Source: an uncultured Pseudomonas sp. (lineage in GTDB: Bacteria > Pseudomonadota > Gammaproteobacteria > Pseudomonadales > Pseudomonadaceae). Taken from it: DNA of 7,012 bases. Of this stretch, positions 1 to 5,902 are shown one piece after another. The notes below the pieces were generated by a model, which had not been told where the DNA came from, ran no database searches, and saw nothing but the letters and a program-made list of their open reading frames with translations. The DNA is taken from assembly GCA_946886875.1 (NCBI GenBank), contig CAMPJN010000195.1:1-7012 (forward strand), read 5' to 3'. The translations under genes and the position numbers were made by a program. Every line of letters begins with the position of its first letter. The stretch's first letter is position 1.

Positions 1-6
1 TCTTAG

Positions 7-48
7 GATCGCCAACGGCGGTGATCGGGACGAATAGACAAAGACGTC
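7..48 (+). promoter_or_regulatory. ANTAR-target RNA switch (tandem hexaloop hairpins) in the nrtABD leader
   Basis: Two hairpins can be read directly. P1 has arms 7-13 (GATCGCC) and 20-26 (GGTGATC), seven pairs including one G-U, closing the hexaloop AACGGC (14-19). P2 has arms 37-39 (GAC) and 46-48 (GTC) closing the hexaloop AAAGAC (40-45). Both loops have A at position 1 and G at position 4, the hallmark of RNAs bound by ANTAR-domain antiterminators. A 10-base linker (27-36) joins them. P2 lies entirely within the stretch where the 5' arm of the following terminator begins (40-48), so the two structures exclude each other. By analogy with NasR of Klebsiella and NasT/NasS of pseudomonads and Azotobacter, protein binding would stabilise P1-P2 and allow read-through into the transporter genes when nitrate or nitrite is present. 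The promoter lies before the window. The structural call is firm; the identity of the protein is inferred. Confidence 0.85.
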
Positions 49-95
49 AAAGACACCTTGCCCTCACAGGCCGAGCTGTCCGCGACGTTTTTTTT
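40..95 (+). terminator. Regulated intrinsic terminator in the nrtABD leader
   Basis: Bases 40-48 pair with 84-92 (nine pairs, one G-U), and eight T residues run from 88 to 95. The enclosed 49-83 can extend the stem with GACA (52-55) against TGTC (77-80) and has partial pairing at the apex. The 5' arm reuses the loop and 3' arm of the P2 antiterminator hairpin, so this terminator should form only when P2 does not. The outer stem is less GC-rich, and the enclosed segment larger, than in the matching terminator at 6068-6119. The nrtA start codon follows 25 bases after the T run. Confidence 0.82.
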
Positions 96-120
96 CGTTT
101 CTGATAATTGAGGAACCACT

Positions 121-1509
121 ATGCGTAACTCCATTGCTCGCCGCTCCTTACTGAAAAACACCCTGACCGGTCTCGGTTGCGCTGCCGTTATGTTGCTCTC
201 GCCCATGACCCTGCAACTGGCCCAGGCCGCCAGCCCGGAAAAAGACGAACTCAAGCTCGGCTTTATCAAGCTGACCGATATGGCTCCACTGGCGATCGCC
301 TATGAGAAAGGCTTCTTCGAAGACGAAGGCCTGTATGTCACCCTCGAAGCCCAAGCCAACTGGAAGGTGCTGCTGGACCGGGTGATCACCGGCGAACTGG
401 ACGGCGCGCATATGCTTGCTGGGCAACCCCTGGGCGCGACCATCGGTTTCGGCACCAAGGCCGATGTGGTCACCGCCTTCTCCATGGACCTCAACGGCAA
501 CGGCATCACCATGTCCAATGCGGTCTGGGAAGAAATGAAGAAGCACGTGCCAATGGAGAACGGCAAACCGGTGCATCCGATCAAGGCCGACGCACTGAAG
601 CCGGTCATTGAGCAGTACAAAGCCAAGGGCAAGCCGTTCAACCTGGGCATGGTCTTCCCGGTTTCCACCCACAACTATGAACTGCGCTACTGGCTCGCCG
701 CCGGTGGCATCAGCCCGGGCTACTACGCCCCAGCCAAGGGCGACATCACCGGTACCCTGAACGCCGACGCCCTGCTCTCGGTCACCCCGCCGCCGCAGAT
801 GCCGGCCACGTTGGAGGCCGGCACCATCAGCGGCTACAGCGTGGGCGAGCCCTGGAACCAGGCCGCGGTGTTCAAGGGCATCGGCGTGCCGGTGATCACC
901 GACTATGAAATCTGGAAGAACAACCCGGAGAAAGTCCTCGGCGTCTCCAAAGCCTGGGCCGACGCCAACCCGGAAACCCACAAGCGCATGGTCAAGGCGC
1001 TGATCCGCGCCGGCATGTGGCTGGATGAGAACGACAACGCCAACCGCGAGGAAGCCGTGGAAATTCTCTCGCGTCCCGAATACGTCGGCGCCGACGCCAA
1101 GGTGATCGCCAACTCGATGACCGGCACCTTCGAATACGAGAAGGGCGATAAGCGCGACGTACCCGATTTCAACGTGTTCTTCCGCTACAACGCGACCTAC
1201 CCCTACTACTCGGACGCCATCTGGTACCTGACCCAGATGCGCCGCTGGGGGCAGATCGGCGAAGTAAAACCCGACAGCTGGTACTTCGATATCGCCAAGC
1301 AGGTATACCTGCCGGCGGTGTACCGCAGCGCGGCGGACGAGCTGATCGCGGAAGGCAAGGCCAAAGCAGAAGACTTCCCCGCTGCCAGCGAAGAAGGCTT
1401 CCGCGCGCCGACCAACGAGTTCATCGATGGCGTGACTTACGACGGGCGCAAGCCGAACGAGTACATCAATCAATTCAAGATTGGCCTGAAGGCCGACTCG
1501 GTTCTGTAA
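121..1509 (+). CDS. nrtA: NrtA/CmpA-family nitrate ABC transporter periplasmic binding protein
   Basis: This 462-residue protein is the solute receptor of an ABC importer and captures nitrate (possibly nitrite) in the periplasm for delivery to NrtB. The N-terminus has a twin-arginine signal: ARRSLLK (residues 6-12), a hydrophobic stretch and an AQA cleavage site near residue 36, so export is probably by Tat. A Cys at 20 lacks a proper lipobox, so a soluble protein is more likely than a lipoprotein. Family landmarks are [12 protein letters not shown] (55-66), [14 protein letters not shown] (93-106), NGNGIT (125-130), [14 protein letters not shown] (183-196) and VGEPWN (241-246). The length is close to cyanobacterial NrtA. 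A TGAGGA ribosome site at 109-114 sits six bases before the ATG. It is first in the operon behind an antitermination leader, which argues for nitrate over the bicarbonate specificity of CmpA. Cytoplasmic NasS sensors are homologous but lack a signal peptide. The exact substrate remains inferred. Confidence 0.92.
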   Translation: MRNSIARRSLLKNTLTGLGCAAVMLLSPMTLQLAQAASPEKDELKLGFIKLTDMAPLAIAYEKGFFEDEGLYVTLEAQANWKVLLDRVITGELDGAHMLAGQPLGATIGFGTKADVVTAFSMDLNGNGITMSNAVWEEMKKHVPMENGKPVHPIKADALKPVIEQYKAKGKPFNLGMVFPVSTHNYELRYWLAAGGISPGYYAPAKGDITGTLNADALLSVTPPPQMPATLEAGTISGYSVGEPWNQAAVFKGIGVPVITDYEIWKNNPEKVLGVSKAWADANPETHKRMVKALIRAGMWLDENDNANREEAVEILSRPEYVGADAKVIANSMTGTFEYEKGDKRDVPDFNVFFRYNATYPYYSDAIWYLTQMRRWGQIGEVKPDSWYFDIAKQVYLPAVYRSAADELIAEGKAKAEDFPAASEEGFRAPTNEFIDGVTYDGRKPNEYINQFKIGLKADSVL

Positions 1510-1525
1510 CGCATTCACTGCCCCC

Positions 1526-1548
1526 GGGAGCCGGACACTCCGGCTCCC
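1526..1548 (+). repeat. Perfect 9-bp intercistronic hairpin between nrtA and nrtB
   Basis: GGGAGCCGG (1526-1534) and CCGGCTCCC (1540-1548) are exact reverse complements around a 5-base loop, ACACT. No T run follows, so it is not a standard intrinsic terminator. It lies 16 bases after the nrtA stop and about 20 before the nrtB start. Such hairpins often protect the 3' end of the upstream message from exonucleases, which would suit the need for more binding protein than membrane subunits. That role is an inference. Confidence 0.75.
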
Positions 1549-1569
1549 CTCTGCTTCGAGGACATGACG

Positions 1570-2559
1570 ATGAGCAATCCAGCCGTCGCCCAGCCTATTC
1601 AAGATGCCCTGAAATCCGCCCGTAGCGCGGCCCTGAAGCGCTGGTTACCCAGCGTATTGATGCCCGCGATCGGCGTAGTGGTTTTCCTTCTGTTCTGGCA
1701 AATGGTTGCCGGCAGTATCGACACCAGCCTCGGCAAATTCCCTGGCCCGAGCCAGGTGGCCAGCCAATTCGGCGCCCTGGTCAACGAGCACCTGCGCGAG
1801 CAGAAAAAGGCCGATGCCTTTTTCGAGCGCCAGGAACAACGCAATGCCGAGAAACTCGCGAAAAACCCCGACGCGACCGTCAGCATTCGCCCCTACACCG
1901 GCAAACCGACCTTCTTCAAACAGATATTTACCAGCCTCTATACGGTCATGACCGGTTTCCTCATCGCCTCGCTGGTGGCTATCCCCCTGGGCATCGTTTG
2001 CGGCCTGAGCAAGCCGATCTACAACGCGATCAACCCGCTTATCCAGATTTTCAAACCAGTATCGCCGCTGGCCTGGCTGCCGCTGGTGACCATGGTGGTC
2101 AGTGCCGTCTACACCAGCAGCGACCCGCTGTTCGCCAAATCCTTCGTCACCTCGGCGGTTACGGTGGCGCTGTGCTGCCTGTGGCCGACGGTGATCAACA
2201 CCACGGTCGGGGTGGCCAATCTGGACAAGGATCTGCAGAACGTCAGCCGCGTGCTCAGCCTGTCGCCGCTGCGCCATGTGCGGCAGATCGTCCTGCCAGC
2301 CGCGATTCCGATGATTTTCACCGGCCTGCGCCTGTCCCTGGCGACCGGCTGGATGGTGCTGATCGCCGCGGAAATGCTTGCGCAGAACCCCGGCCTGGGC
2401 AAATTCATCTGGGACGAGTTCCAGAACGGCAGCTCCAACTCGCTCGGTCGAATCATGGTCGCGGTGGTCGTTATCGGCCTGATCGGCTTCGCCCTCGACC
2501 GCCTCATGCTTATGCTCCAGCGCCATGTCAGCTGGGATAAGAATGCCGACCTACGTTGA
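1570..2559 (+). CDS. nrtB: NrtB-type nitrate ABC transporter permease
   Basis: This is an inner-membrane permease subunit, 329 residues from the ATG at 1570, that should dimerise and pass nitrate from NrtA into the cytoplasm. It has a first membrane helix near residues 28-48. A hydrophilic, charged segment (about 75-115, rich in K, E, R and Q) follows. The ABC transmembrane core comes next, with helices near 120-146, 163-181 and 193-213. The cytoplasmic coupling (EAA-like) loop is near 226-244 (SRVLSLSPLRHVRQIVLP), and a last helix lies near 294-314. Another ATG at 1564 would add two residues, but GAGGA (1558-1562) is only one base from it and seven from 1570, so 1570 is preferred. It follows nrtA by 60 bases and precedes nrtD by 22. 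The charged segment makes it longer than the roughly 275-residue cyanobacterial NrtB. SsuC-type permeases are relatives, but the NrtA partner and leader favour nitrate. Confidence 0.9.
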   Translation: MSNPAVAQPIQDALKSARSAALKRWLPSVLMPAIGVVVFLLFWQMVAGSIDTSLGKFPGPSQVASQFGALVNEHLREQKKADAFFERQEQRNAEKLAKNPDATVSIRPYTGKPTFFKQIFTSLYTVMTGFLIASLVAIPLGIVCGLSKPIYNAINPLIQIFKPVSPLAWLPLVTMVVSAVYTSSDPLFAKSFVTSAVTVALCCLWPTVINTTVGVANLDKDLQNVSRVLSLSPLRHVRQIVLPAAIPMIFTGLRLSLATGWMVLIAAEMLAQNPGLGKFIWDEFQNGSSNSLGRIMVAVVVIGLIGFALDRLMLMLQRHVSWDKNADLR

Positions 2560-2581
2560 TCGCTAAATTCAGGAGTTCGTC

Positions 2582-3376
2582 ATGAGCCATCCACACCTTG
2601 AACTATCCGGCGTCGGCATCAGCTTCCCCACTGACCACGGCCTGTACTGCGCGCTGCAGAACGTCAATCTGAAAATCGACAAGGGCGAGTTCGTCTCCTT
2701 GATCGGCCACTCCGGCTGCGGTAAATCCACCGTGCTGAACATAGTCGCCGGGCTCTACCAGGCGACCACCGGCGGGGTGATTCTCGACAGCCGCGAAGTC
2801 AATTCGCCAGGCCCGGAACGCGCAGTGGTGTTCCAGAACCACAGCCTGTTGCCCTGGCTGACCTGCTACCAGAACGTCGAGCTCGCGGTGCGCCAGGTAT
2901 TTCGCGGCAGCAAGTCGCGCAACGAAATGCGCGACTGGATCGAACACAACCTGGAGCTGGTGCACATGATGCACGCCAAGGACAAGCGCCCCAGCGAAAT
3001 CTCCGGCGGCATGAAGCAGCGCATCGGCATCGCCCGCGCGCTGGCCATGCAGCCCAAGGTGTTGCTGATGGACGAGCCCTTCGGCGCGCTCGATGCCCTG
3101 ACCCGTGCCCACCTGCAGGATTCGCTGATGGAGATTCACGCCGACCTCGGCAACACCGTGATCATGATCACCCACGATGTCGACGAAGCCGTGCTGCTCT
3201 CTGACCGCATCGTCATGATGAGCAACGGCCCGGCGGCCAGCGTCGGCGAAATCCTGCAGATCGAACTGGAACGCCCGCGCGAGCGTATCGCCTTGGCCCA
3301 TGACGCCCGCTACCACGAGTACCGCGCCGCGGTGCTGGAATTCCTCTACCAGAAACAGCAACGTCCGGCCGCTTGA
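2582..3376 (+). CDS. nrtD: Nitrate ABC transporter ATP-binding subunit (NrtD type)
   Basis: This 264-residue cytoplasmic ATPase should drive nitrate import through NrtB. All ABC motifs are intact: Walker A GHSGCGKST (42-50), Q-loop Gln85, signature SGGMKQR (141-147), Walker B LLMDEP (161-166) with catalytic Glu165, D-loop GALD (168-171) and switch His198. AGGAG at 2571-2575 lies six bases before the ATG, and the gene follows nrtB by 22 bases. There is no fused receptor domain such as cyanobacterial NrtC carries, so this single NrtD-like protein probably forms a homodimer. The same subunit has other names in other systems (nrtC in some annotations, nasD in Klebsiella). Its TGA is one base from the long inverted repeat at 3378-3438, so it closes the operon. 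SsuB and TauB ATPases are close relatives, and the substrate rests on context. Confidence 0.9.
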   Translation: MSHPHLELSGVGISFPTDHGLYCALQNVNLKIDKGEFVSLIGHSGCGKSTVLNIVAGLYQATTGGVILDSREVNSPGPERAVVFQNHSLLPWLTCYQNVELAVRQVFRGSKSRNEMRDWIEHNLELVHMMHAKDKRPSEISGGMKQRIGIARALAMQPKVLLMDEPFGALDALTRAHLQDSLMEIHADLGNTVIMITHDVDEAVLLSDRIVMMSNGPAASVGEILQIELERPRERIALAHDARYHEYRAAVLEFLYQKQQRPAA

Positions 3377-3377
3377 G

Positions 3378-3438
3378 TGGCGCCGTTGTAAACAATGAAA
3401 CCCGCATAACGCGGGTTTCATTGTTTACAACGGCGCCA
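3378..3438. terminator. Perfect 28-bp inverted repeat, bidirectional terminator of the nrt operon
   Basis: Left arm 3378-3405 and right arm 3411-3438 are exact reverse complements over 28 bases, around the 5-base loop ATAAC. Wobble and Watson-Crick pairs can carry the stem back through the nrtD stop codon (3374-3377 against 3439-3442). The apex, AAACCCGC...GCGGGTTT followed by CATTGTTT, is a usual pseudomonad intrinsic terminator core and works from both sides because of the symmetry. The outer 17 pairs, starting with TGGCGCC, go well beyond what termination requires. The transcript would make an uninterrupted duplex long enough for RNase III. Confidence 0.88.
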
Positions 3439-3453
3439 TTTATCAGGCCGATT

Positions 3454-3480
3454 GAACTTCATCCAACCAAGACCACCGAA
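3454..3480 (+). promoter_or_regulatory. Possible AlgU (sigma-22/sigma-E type) promoter before the lyase gene
   Basis: GAACTT at 3454-3459 matches the AlgU -35 box exactly. After a 16-base spacer comes CCGAA (3476-3480), a weak fit to the TCTGA-type -10. The stretch sits between the nrt terminator and the alginate-lyase gene, which should need its own promoter. The -10 is poor, so this is only a candidate. No good sigma-70 pair was found; TATAAA at 3507-3512 has no -35 partner. Confidence 0.25.
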
Positions 3481-3536
3481 AAGGAGCCCTCGACCTACCG
3501 GGAGCGTATAAAGCCTCGACGTAATAAGGATCTACC

Positions 3537-4226
3537 GTGCTCGACCTGACTACCTGGAATCTCTCGATTCCCACCGATAGCAGCCCCACCACCATTGAAA
3601 CCGCGCAGCTGAACAACAATTACCAGAGCCAGTACTTTCGCCGCCATGCCGACGGCAGCGTGAGTTTCTGGGTGCCGGTCAACGGCTCGCATACCGCGGA
3701 CGCCCGCTACCCGCGCAGCGAACTGCGCGAAACGCAAAGCGATGGCAGCCTGAGTTTCTGGCACCACGCCAACGCGGACAATTATCTGAGCGCCGTAATG
3801 GCGGTCAATCAGGTACCGAGCAAGAACAAGATCGTGATTGGTCAGATCCATAGCAAAGACCAACAGGGCAGCGAGAACGATCCCCTGCTCAAGCTGCAAT
3901 ATCACTACTTGCACGGCATCGGCCGCCTCGAACTGTTATTGCGCCGACGCCCCGGGGATTCAGAAGTGGAAAACATTCTGCTGGCGGAAAACATCCAGCT
4001 CGGCGAACGCTTCGGTTATGACTTGCGTGTCACCCCCAGCGGAAAACTCGGTGTTAGCGTCAGCAGCAGCGACGGTGACAAGGGCGGTCTGTACCGGCAA
4101 TTAAGCGGCTACTGGGATCCACAATTGCTGTATTTCAAAGCAGGCGCCTACATCCAGGACAATTACGGCCCCAGCGACGAAGGTGGCCGGGTGAGGTTCT
4201 ACTGGCTCAATAGCTTGCACCGTTAG
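3537..4226 (+). CDS. Polysaccharide lyase family 7 (alginate lyase-like), no signal peptide
   Basis: This 229-residue single-domain protein should cleave alginate by beta-elimination in the PL7 beta-jelly-roll fold. The three PL7 active-site strands are present: RSELR (60-64), QIH (103-105) and YFKAGAYIQ (199-207). Likely catalytic residues are Gln103, His105 and Tyr205, with Arg64 binding the substrate carboxylate. In this family QIH, as opposed to QVH, tends to go with guluronate-containing substrate. The start is GTG at 3537 behind AAGGA (3526-3530), six bases away; an in-frame TAA at 3525 rules out an upstream extension that could add a signal peptide. The product therefore appears cytoplasmic or exported without a leader. 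From memory, P. aeruginosa has a comparable leaderless PL7 gene (PA1784) between nasA and nasT, so its place among nitrate genes seems conserved. The family call is strong; activity on alginate and any link to nitrate use are unproven. Confidence 0.88.
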   Translation: MLDLTTWNLSIPTDSSPTTIETAQLNNNYQSQYFRRHADGSVSFWVPVNGSHTADARYPRSELRETQSDGSLSFWHHANADNYLSAVMAVNQVPSKNKIVIGQIHSKDQQGSENDPLLKLQYHYLHGIGRLELLLRRRPGDSEVENILLAENIQLGERFGYDLRVTPSGKLGVSVSSSDGDKGGLYRQLSGYWDPQLLYFKAGAYIQDNYGPSDEGGRVRFYWLNSLHR

Positions 4227-4247
4227 CATTCGGGTCCTGGGCAACGC

Positions 4248-4277
4248 TTAGCCAGCACAGGCTGGTCGCCGTACAAT
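4248..4277 (+). promoter_or_regulatory. Candidate sigma-70 promoter of the thioesterase gene
   Basis: TACAAT at 4272-4277 matches five of six positions of the -10 consensus. TTAGCC at 4248-4253, 18 bases upstream, is a poor -35. A start near 4284 would give a leader of about 23 bases before the ATG at 4307. The -10 is the only strong part. Confidence 0.35.
4252..4265 (+). repeat. Small hairpin between the lyase and thioesterase genes
   Basis: CCAGC (4252-4256) and GCTGG (4261-4265) pair around the tetraloop ACAG. No T run follows, so it is a weak terminator candidate at best. It also falls within the spacer of the promoter proposed for the thioesterase gene. Confidence 0.35.
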
Positions 4278-4306
4278 GGCGGCATCCAAACCCGAGAGAG
4301 TTGTCC

Positions 4307-4750
4307 ATGGCCCGCCTGAAGCTCGAATTTCCCGAAGACCAGTTCTGCTACAGCACGCAGCTGACCGTGCGGGTCACCGATATCAACGCCGCCAACCACC
4401 TAGGTAACGACTCGATGATCTCGATGATTTCCGAAGCGCGGGCGCGCTTTCTGTTCGAGTTCGGTATCGAGGAAACCCGCGAGGACGGTATCGGCATCAT
4501 CGTCACCGACCTCGCGACCACCTACCGCGCCGAGGCCCACGCGCGCGACCAGCTGTGGTTCGAGGTCGGGGTGATGGACTTCAACAAATACGGCGGCGAT
4601 ATCATTTTCCGCATCAGCCGCCCGCAGGATGGCGCACTGATCGCCATGGCCAAATCCGGCTTCGTTTTCTTCAACTACCGCCACGCGCAAGTGGTGGAAA
4701 TGCCGCCGACCTTCAGCGGCAAATTCCCCAAGGTCAACTGGTTGCAGTAA
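4307..4750 (+). CDS. Acyl-CoA thioesterase-like hot-dog-fold protein (4HBT superfamily)
   Basis: This 147-residue cytoplasmic protein looks like a 4-hydroxybenzoyl-CoA/YbgC-type hot-dog thioesterase, a family that hydrolyses acyl-CoA or related thioesters. The diagnostic start of the fold is visible: VRVTDINAANHLGND (21-35), with Asp25 at the usual catalytic position and His31/Asn34 after it, then SEARARFLFEFGIEE (42-56), the hot-dog helix. Later strands are hydrophobic and alternating. A TTG at 4301 could add two residues, but the GAGAG ribosome site ends right beside it; the ATG at 4307 has a normal six-base gap, so it is preferred. The gene is transcribed in the same direction as the lyase, 80 bases after it, probably from its own promoter. 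The substrate cannot be read from the sequence, and no functional tie to nitrate or alginate is evident. Confidence 0.82.
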   Translation: MARLKLEFPEDQFCYSTQLTVRVTDINAANHLGNDSMISMISEARARFLFEFGIEETREDGIGIIVTDLATTYRAEAHARDQLWFEVGVMDFNKYGGDIIFRISRPQDGALIAMAKSGFVFFNYRHAQVVEMPPTFSGKFPKVNWLQ

Positions 4751-4765
4751 GCGTCGCCACACTGA

Positions 4766-4820
4766 GTCCGCTCGGCGCCCGGCGACCTATGCCGGGCGCC
4801 TAGCGGACGACAAGTCCGCT
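4766..4820. terminator. Nested, mutually exclusive inverted repeats between convergent genes
   Basis: GGCGCCCGGC (4774-4783) pairs perfectly with GCCGGGCGCC (4791-4800). After one mismatch, GTCCGCT (4766-4772) pairs with AGCGGAC (4802-4808), giving a 17-pair, very GC-rich stem. AGCGGAC (4802-4808) can instead pair with a second GTCCGCT (4814-4820) around GACAA. The element sits between the ends of the thioesterase gene and the minus-strand gene, whose TAG overlaps the last repeat. It is placed as a bidirectional terminator, but neither strand has a T run, so termination efficiency is uncertain. Confidence 0.6.
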
Positions 4821-5373
4821 AGATGGCGCGCCTGAAGCGATTGAATCGCTGCAGAAAATTCACCGCCATACTCGGCGCCGATGGGTCGACCCCGGCCACG
4901 ATCAACATGGGGTGATGTTTGACCGCTTGCTCCAACCGTCCTTCCTGCTCAGGCTCGACATCGACGAAGAATACGTGTTTGCCTTCTTCTAGCCGCTGCT
5001 TGAACCGCCTGAACTGACTGTTCTGCACCTGTATCCCGAAAAAACCGCCTTCCCACATGCAAAACCCGAGGATAACGATGGCCAGGAACGCCACCGGCGT
5101 CCAGCCCGCGGGCGAGTCGGTCCAACCCAATAAATAGGCACCGCCGAGGGCCAGCAGCGCCAACACCACGCCCACCACCGCACCGACTATCCCGGAATGC
5201 ACCACATCCTGCTTCATCAACGAGGTCACGTCGTTAAGGCGATGCTGCTGCACATCGGCGTCCCGTTCACTAAGCACGTGAATCTGTTCGGTGCTGATAC
5301 CGCCGGCTTCCAACTCATGCTCGAGAACCTCCAGGTCATCGAGGTCGTCACTGATGTAATAGTGTCGCTTCAC
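4819..5373 (-). CDS. Two-helix inner-membrane protein with soluble N- and C-terminal domains, function unknown
   Basis: This 184-residue protein begins KRHYYISDDLDDLE. The first 58 residues form a soluble alpha/beta-like region (VLEHELEAGGI, then QIHVLSE). A glycine-spaced helix (GIVGAVVGVVLALLALGG, 61-78) and a second membrane helix (about 92-108) follow, then a soluble tail with FFGIQ (111-115) and GKHVFFVDVEPEQE (131-144). The alternating soluble/helical-hairpin plan resembles stress-type glycine-zipper proteins, and I recall close pseudomonad proteins carrying vague labels such as NAD/FAD-utilising enzyme; nothing seen here supports catalysis. The start is GTG at 5373-5371, with GGAGGT (5384-5379 on the minus strand) five bases upstream. 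The adjacent GTG (5376-5374) is too close to that site. The frame remains open to 5475, but that extension lacks a ribosome site. It converges on the thioesterase gene. Confidence 0.8.
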   Translation of the reverse strand: MKRHYYISDDLDDLEVLEHELEAGGISTEQIHVLSERDADVQQHRLNDVTSLMKQDVVHSGIVGAVVGVVLALLALGGAYLLGWTDSPAGWTPVAFLAIVILGFCMWEGGFFGIQVQNSQFRRFKQRLEEGKHVFFVDVEPEQEGRLEQAVKHHPMLIVAGVDPSAPSMAVNFLQRFNRFRRAI

Positions 5374-5384
5374 CACACACCTCC

Positions 5385-5725
5385 ATCTCGTTTGCCCTCC
5401 ATCTCGTGTCTCAGGCGCCGACAATTGCCGCCGGCCCTGAAGAGCGAAGAACACAGCCCAATTTCTCACAGCCACTTAAAAACGCTTACGCCACAAAAAC
5501 CAAAGCGTCAACAGAAAAATAAGAGGCGATAACAGCCGAACATCCATGCCCTTGCAGCGGTCTCCCCCAGGGACATGGATTTCAAGCTCCAGGCCGCGCG
5601 GCAGAGCCGTCGGTCGCAGAAGTGCCACCTACGCTACCGCTCACCGGTCGACACGCACCATTGCCGTGACAGTGCGCCATTCATCTGCTACGCCTTAGGG
5701 CACAACAATAACGGAGGGAATCGCA
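5385..5725. other. Intergenic stretch without a convincing gene
   Basis: These 341 bases separate two divergent genes. An AT-richer part (about 5476-5530) probably carries the promoter of the minus-strand gene: TTGACG read on the minus strand (5511-5506) resembles a -35, but the -10 17 bases on (TAAGCG) is poor. An inverted repeat lies at 5542-5580. An open frame from the ATG at 5575 runs to 5916, but it starts inside that repeat, has no ribosome site and is rich in R, H, P and Q, as expected of a non-coding frame. CTACGCT at 5629-5635 resembles a sigma-38 -10. Nothing else was identified. Confidence 0.5.
5542..5580. repeat. Interrupted inverted repeat in the divergent intergenic region
   Basis: ATCCATG (5542-5548) pairs with CATGGAT (5574-5580). 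After a one-base bulge at 5573, CCCT (5549-5552) pairs with AGGG (5569-5572), giving 11 pairs around a 16-base loop. There is no T run on either strand, so a terminator is unlikely. It could be an operator-like dyad or an RNA hairpin. Confidence 0.5.
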
Positions 5726-5902
5726 ATGTCAGTTTTGCGCAGCCACACCCGCTACGCCGGCCTGCTCGCCAGCCTGATCGCTCTCCCCTTGCTGGTTATG
5801 CCGCAACCGACGCACGCCACCGAGCGCCAGATGCTCGACATGTCGGCGAGCATGCTTACAAGCGGTGCAAGTATCAGCCGCTCTACAGCAAACGGGCGCT
5901 GA
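5726..5902 (+). CDS. Small secreted or periplasmic protein of unknown function (58 residues)
   Basis: I do not recognise this protein. The ATG at 5726 is preceded by GGAGGG (5713-5718), a strong ribosome site seven bases away. The product has a good Sec signal peptide: basic start (VLRSHTR), a hydrophobic core at about residues 11-25 (AGLLASLIALPLLVM) and an AxA-like end near THA (29-31). That would leave a mature peptide of only about 27 residues, TERQMLDM and then a Ser/Thr/Ala-rich tail. The tail looks low-complexity, so the gene could be truncated or frameshifted. It lies upstream of the sigma-54 promoter of nasA and is probably transcribed separately. The ribosome site and signal peptide make it credible; coding status still needs homologues. 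Confidence 0.5.
   Translation: MSVLRSHTRYAGLLASLIALPLLVMPQPTHATERQMLDMSASMLTSGASISRSTANGR

Noticed and set aside
121..180. NrtA as a lipoprotein through Cys20
   Set aside because: The residues before Cys20 (GLG) do not make a lipobox, and a better AQA cleavage site lies at 34-36.
148..1602. Long minus-strand open frame (484 residues) opposite nrtA
   Set aside because: Antisense shadow of a high-GC gene: no ribosome site or family motif, biased V/G/R/H/Q composition, and the plus strand encodes a clear NrtA.
1645..2526. Minus-strand open frame (293 residues) opposite nrtB
   Set aside because: Composition dominated by R, H, Q, D and G with no hydrophobic or domain pattern; the plus strand encodes a complete permease.
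2603..3421. Minus-strand open frame (272 residues) opposite nrtD
   Set aside because: It starts inside the terminator palindrome and overlaps an intact ABC ATPase with all motifs.
5483..5511. Sigma-70 promoter for the minus-strand gene (TTGACG, 17 bases, TAAGCG)
   Set aside because: The -35 is good but the -10 matches only two of six positions, so it is not listed as a feature.
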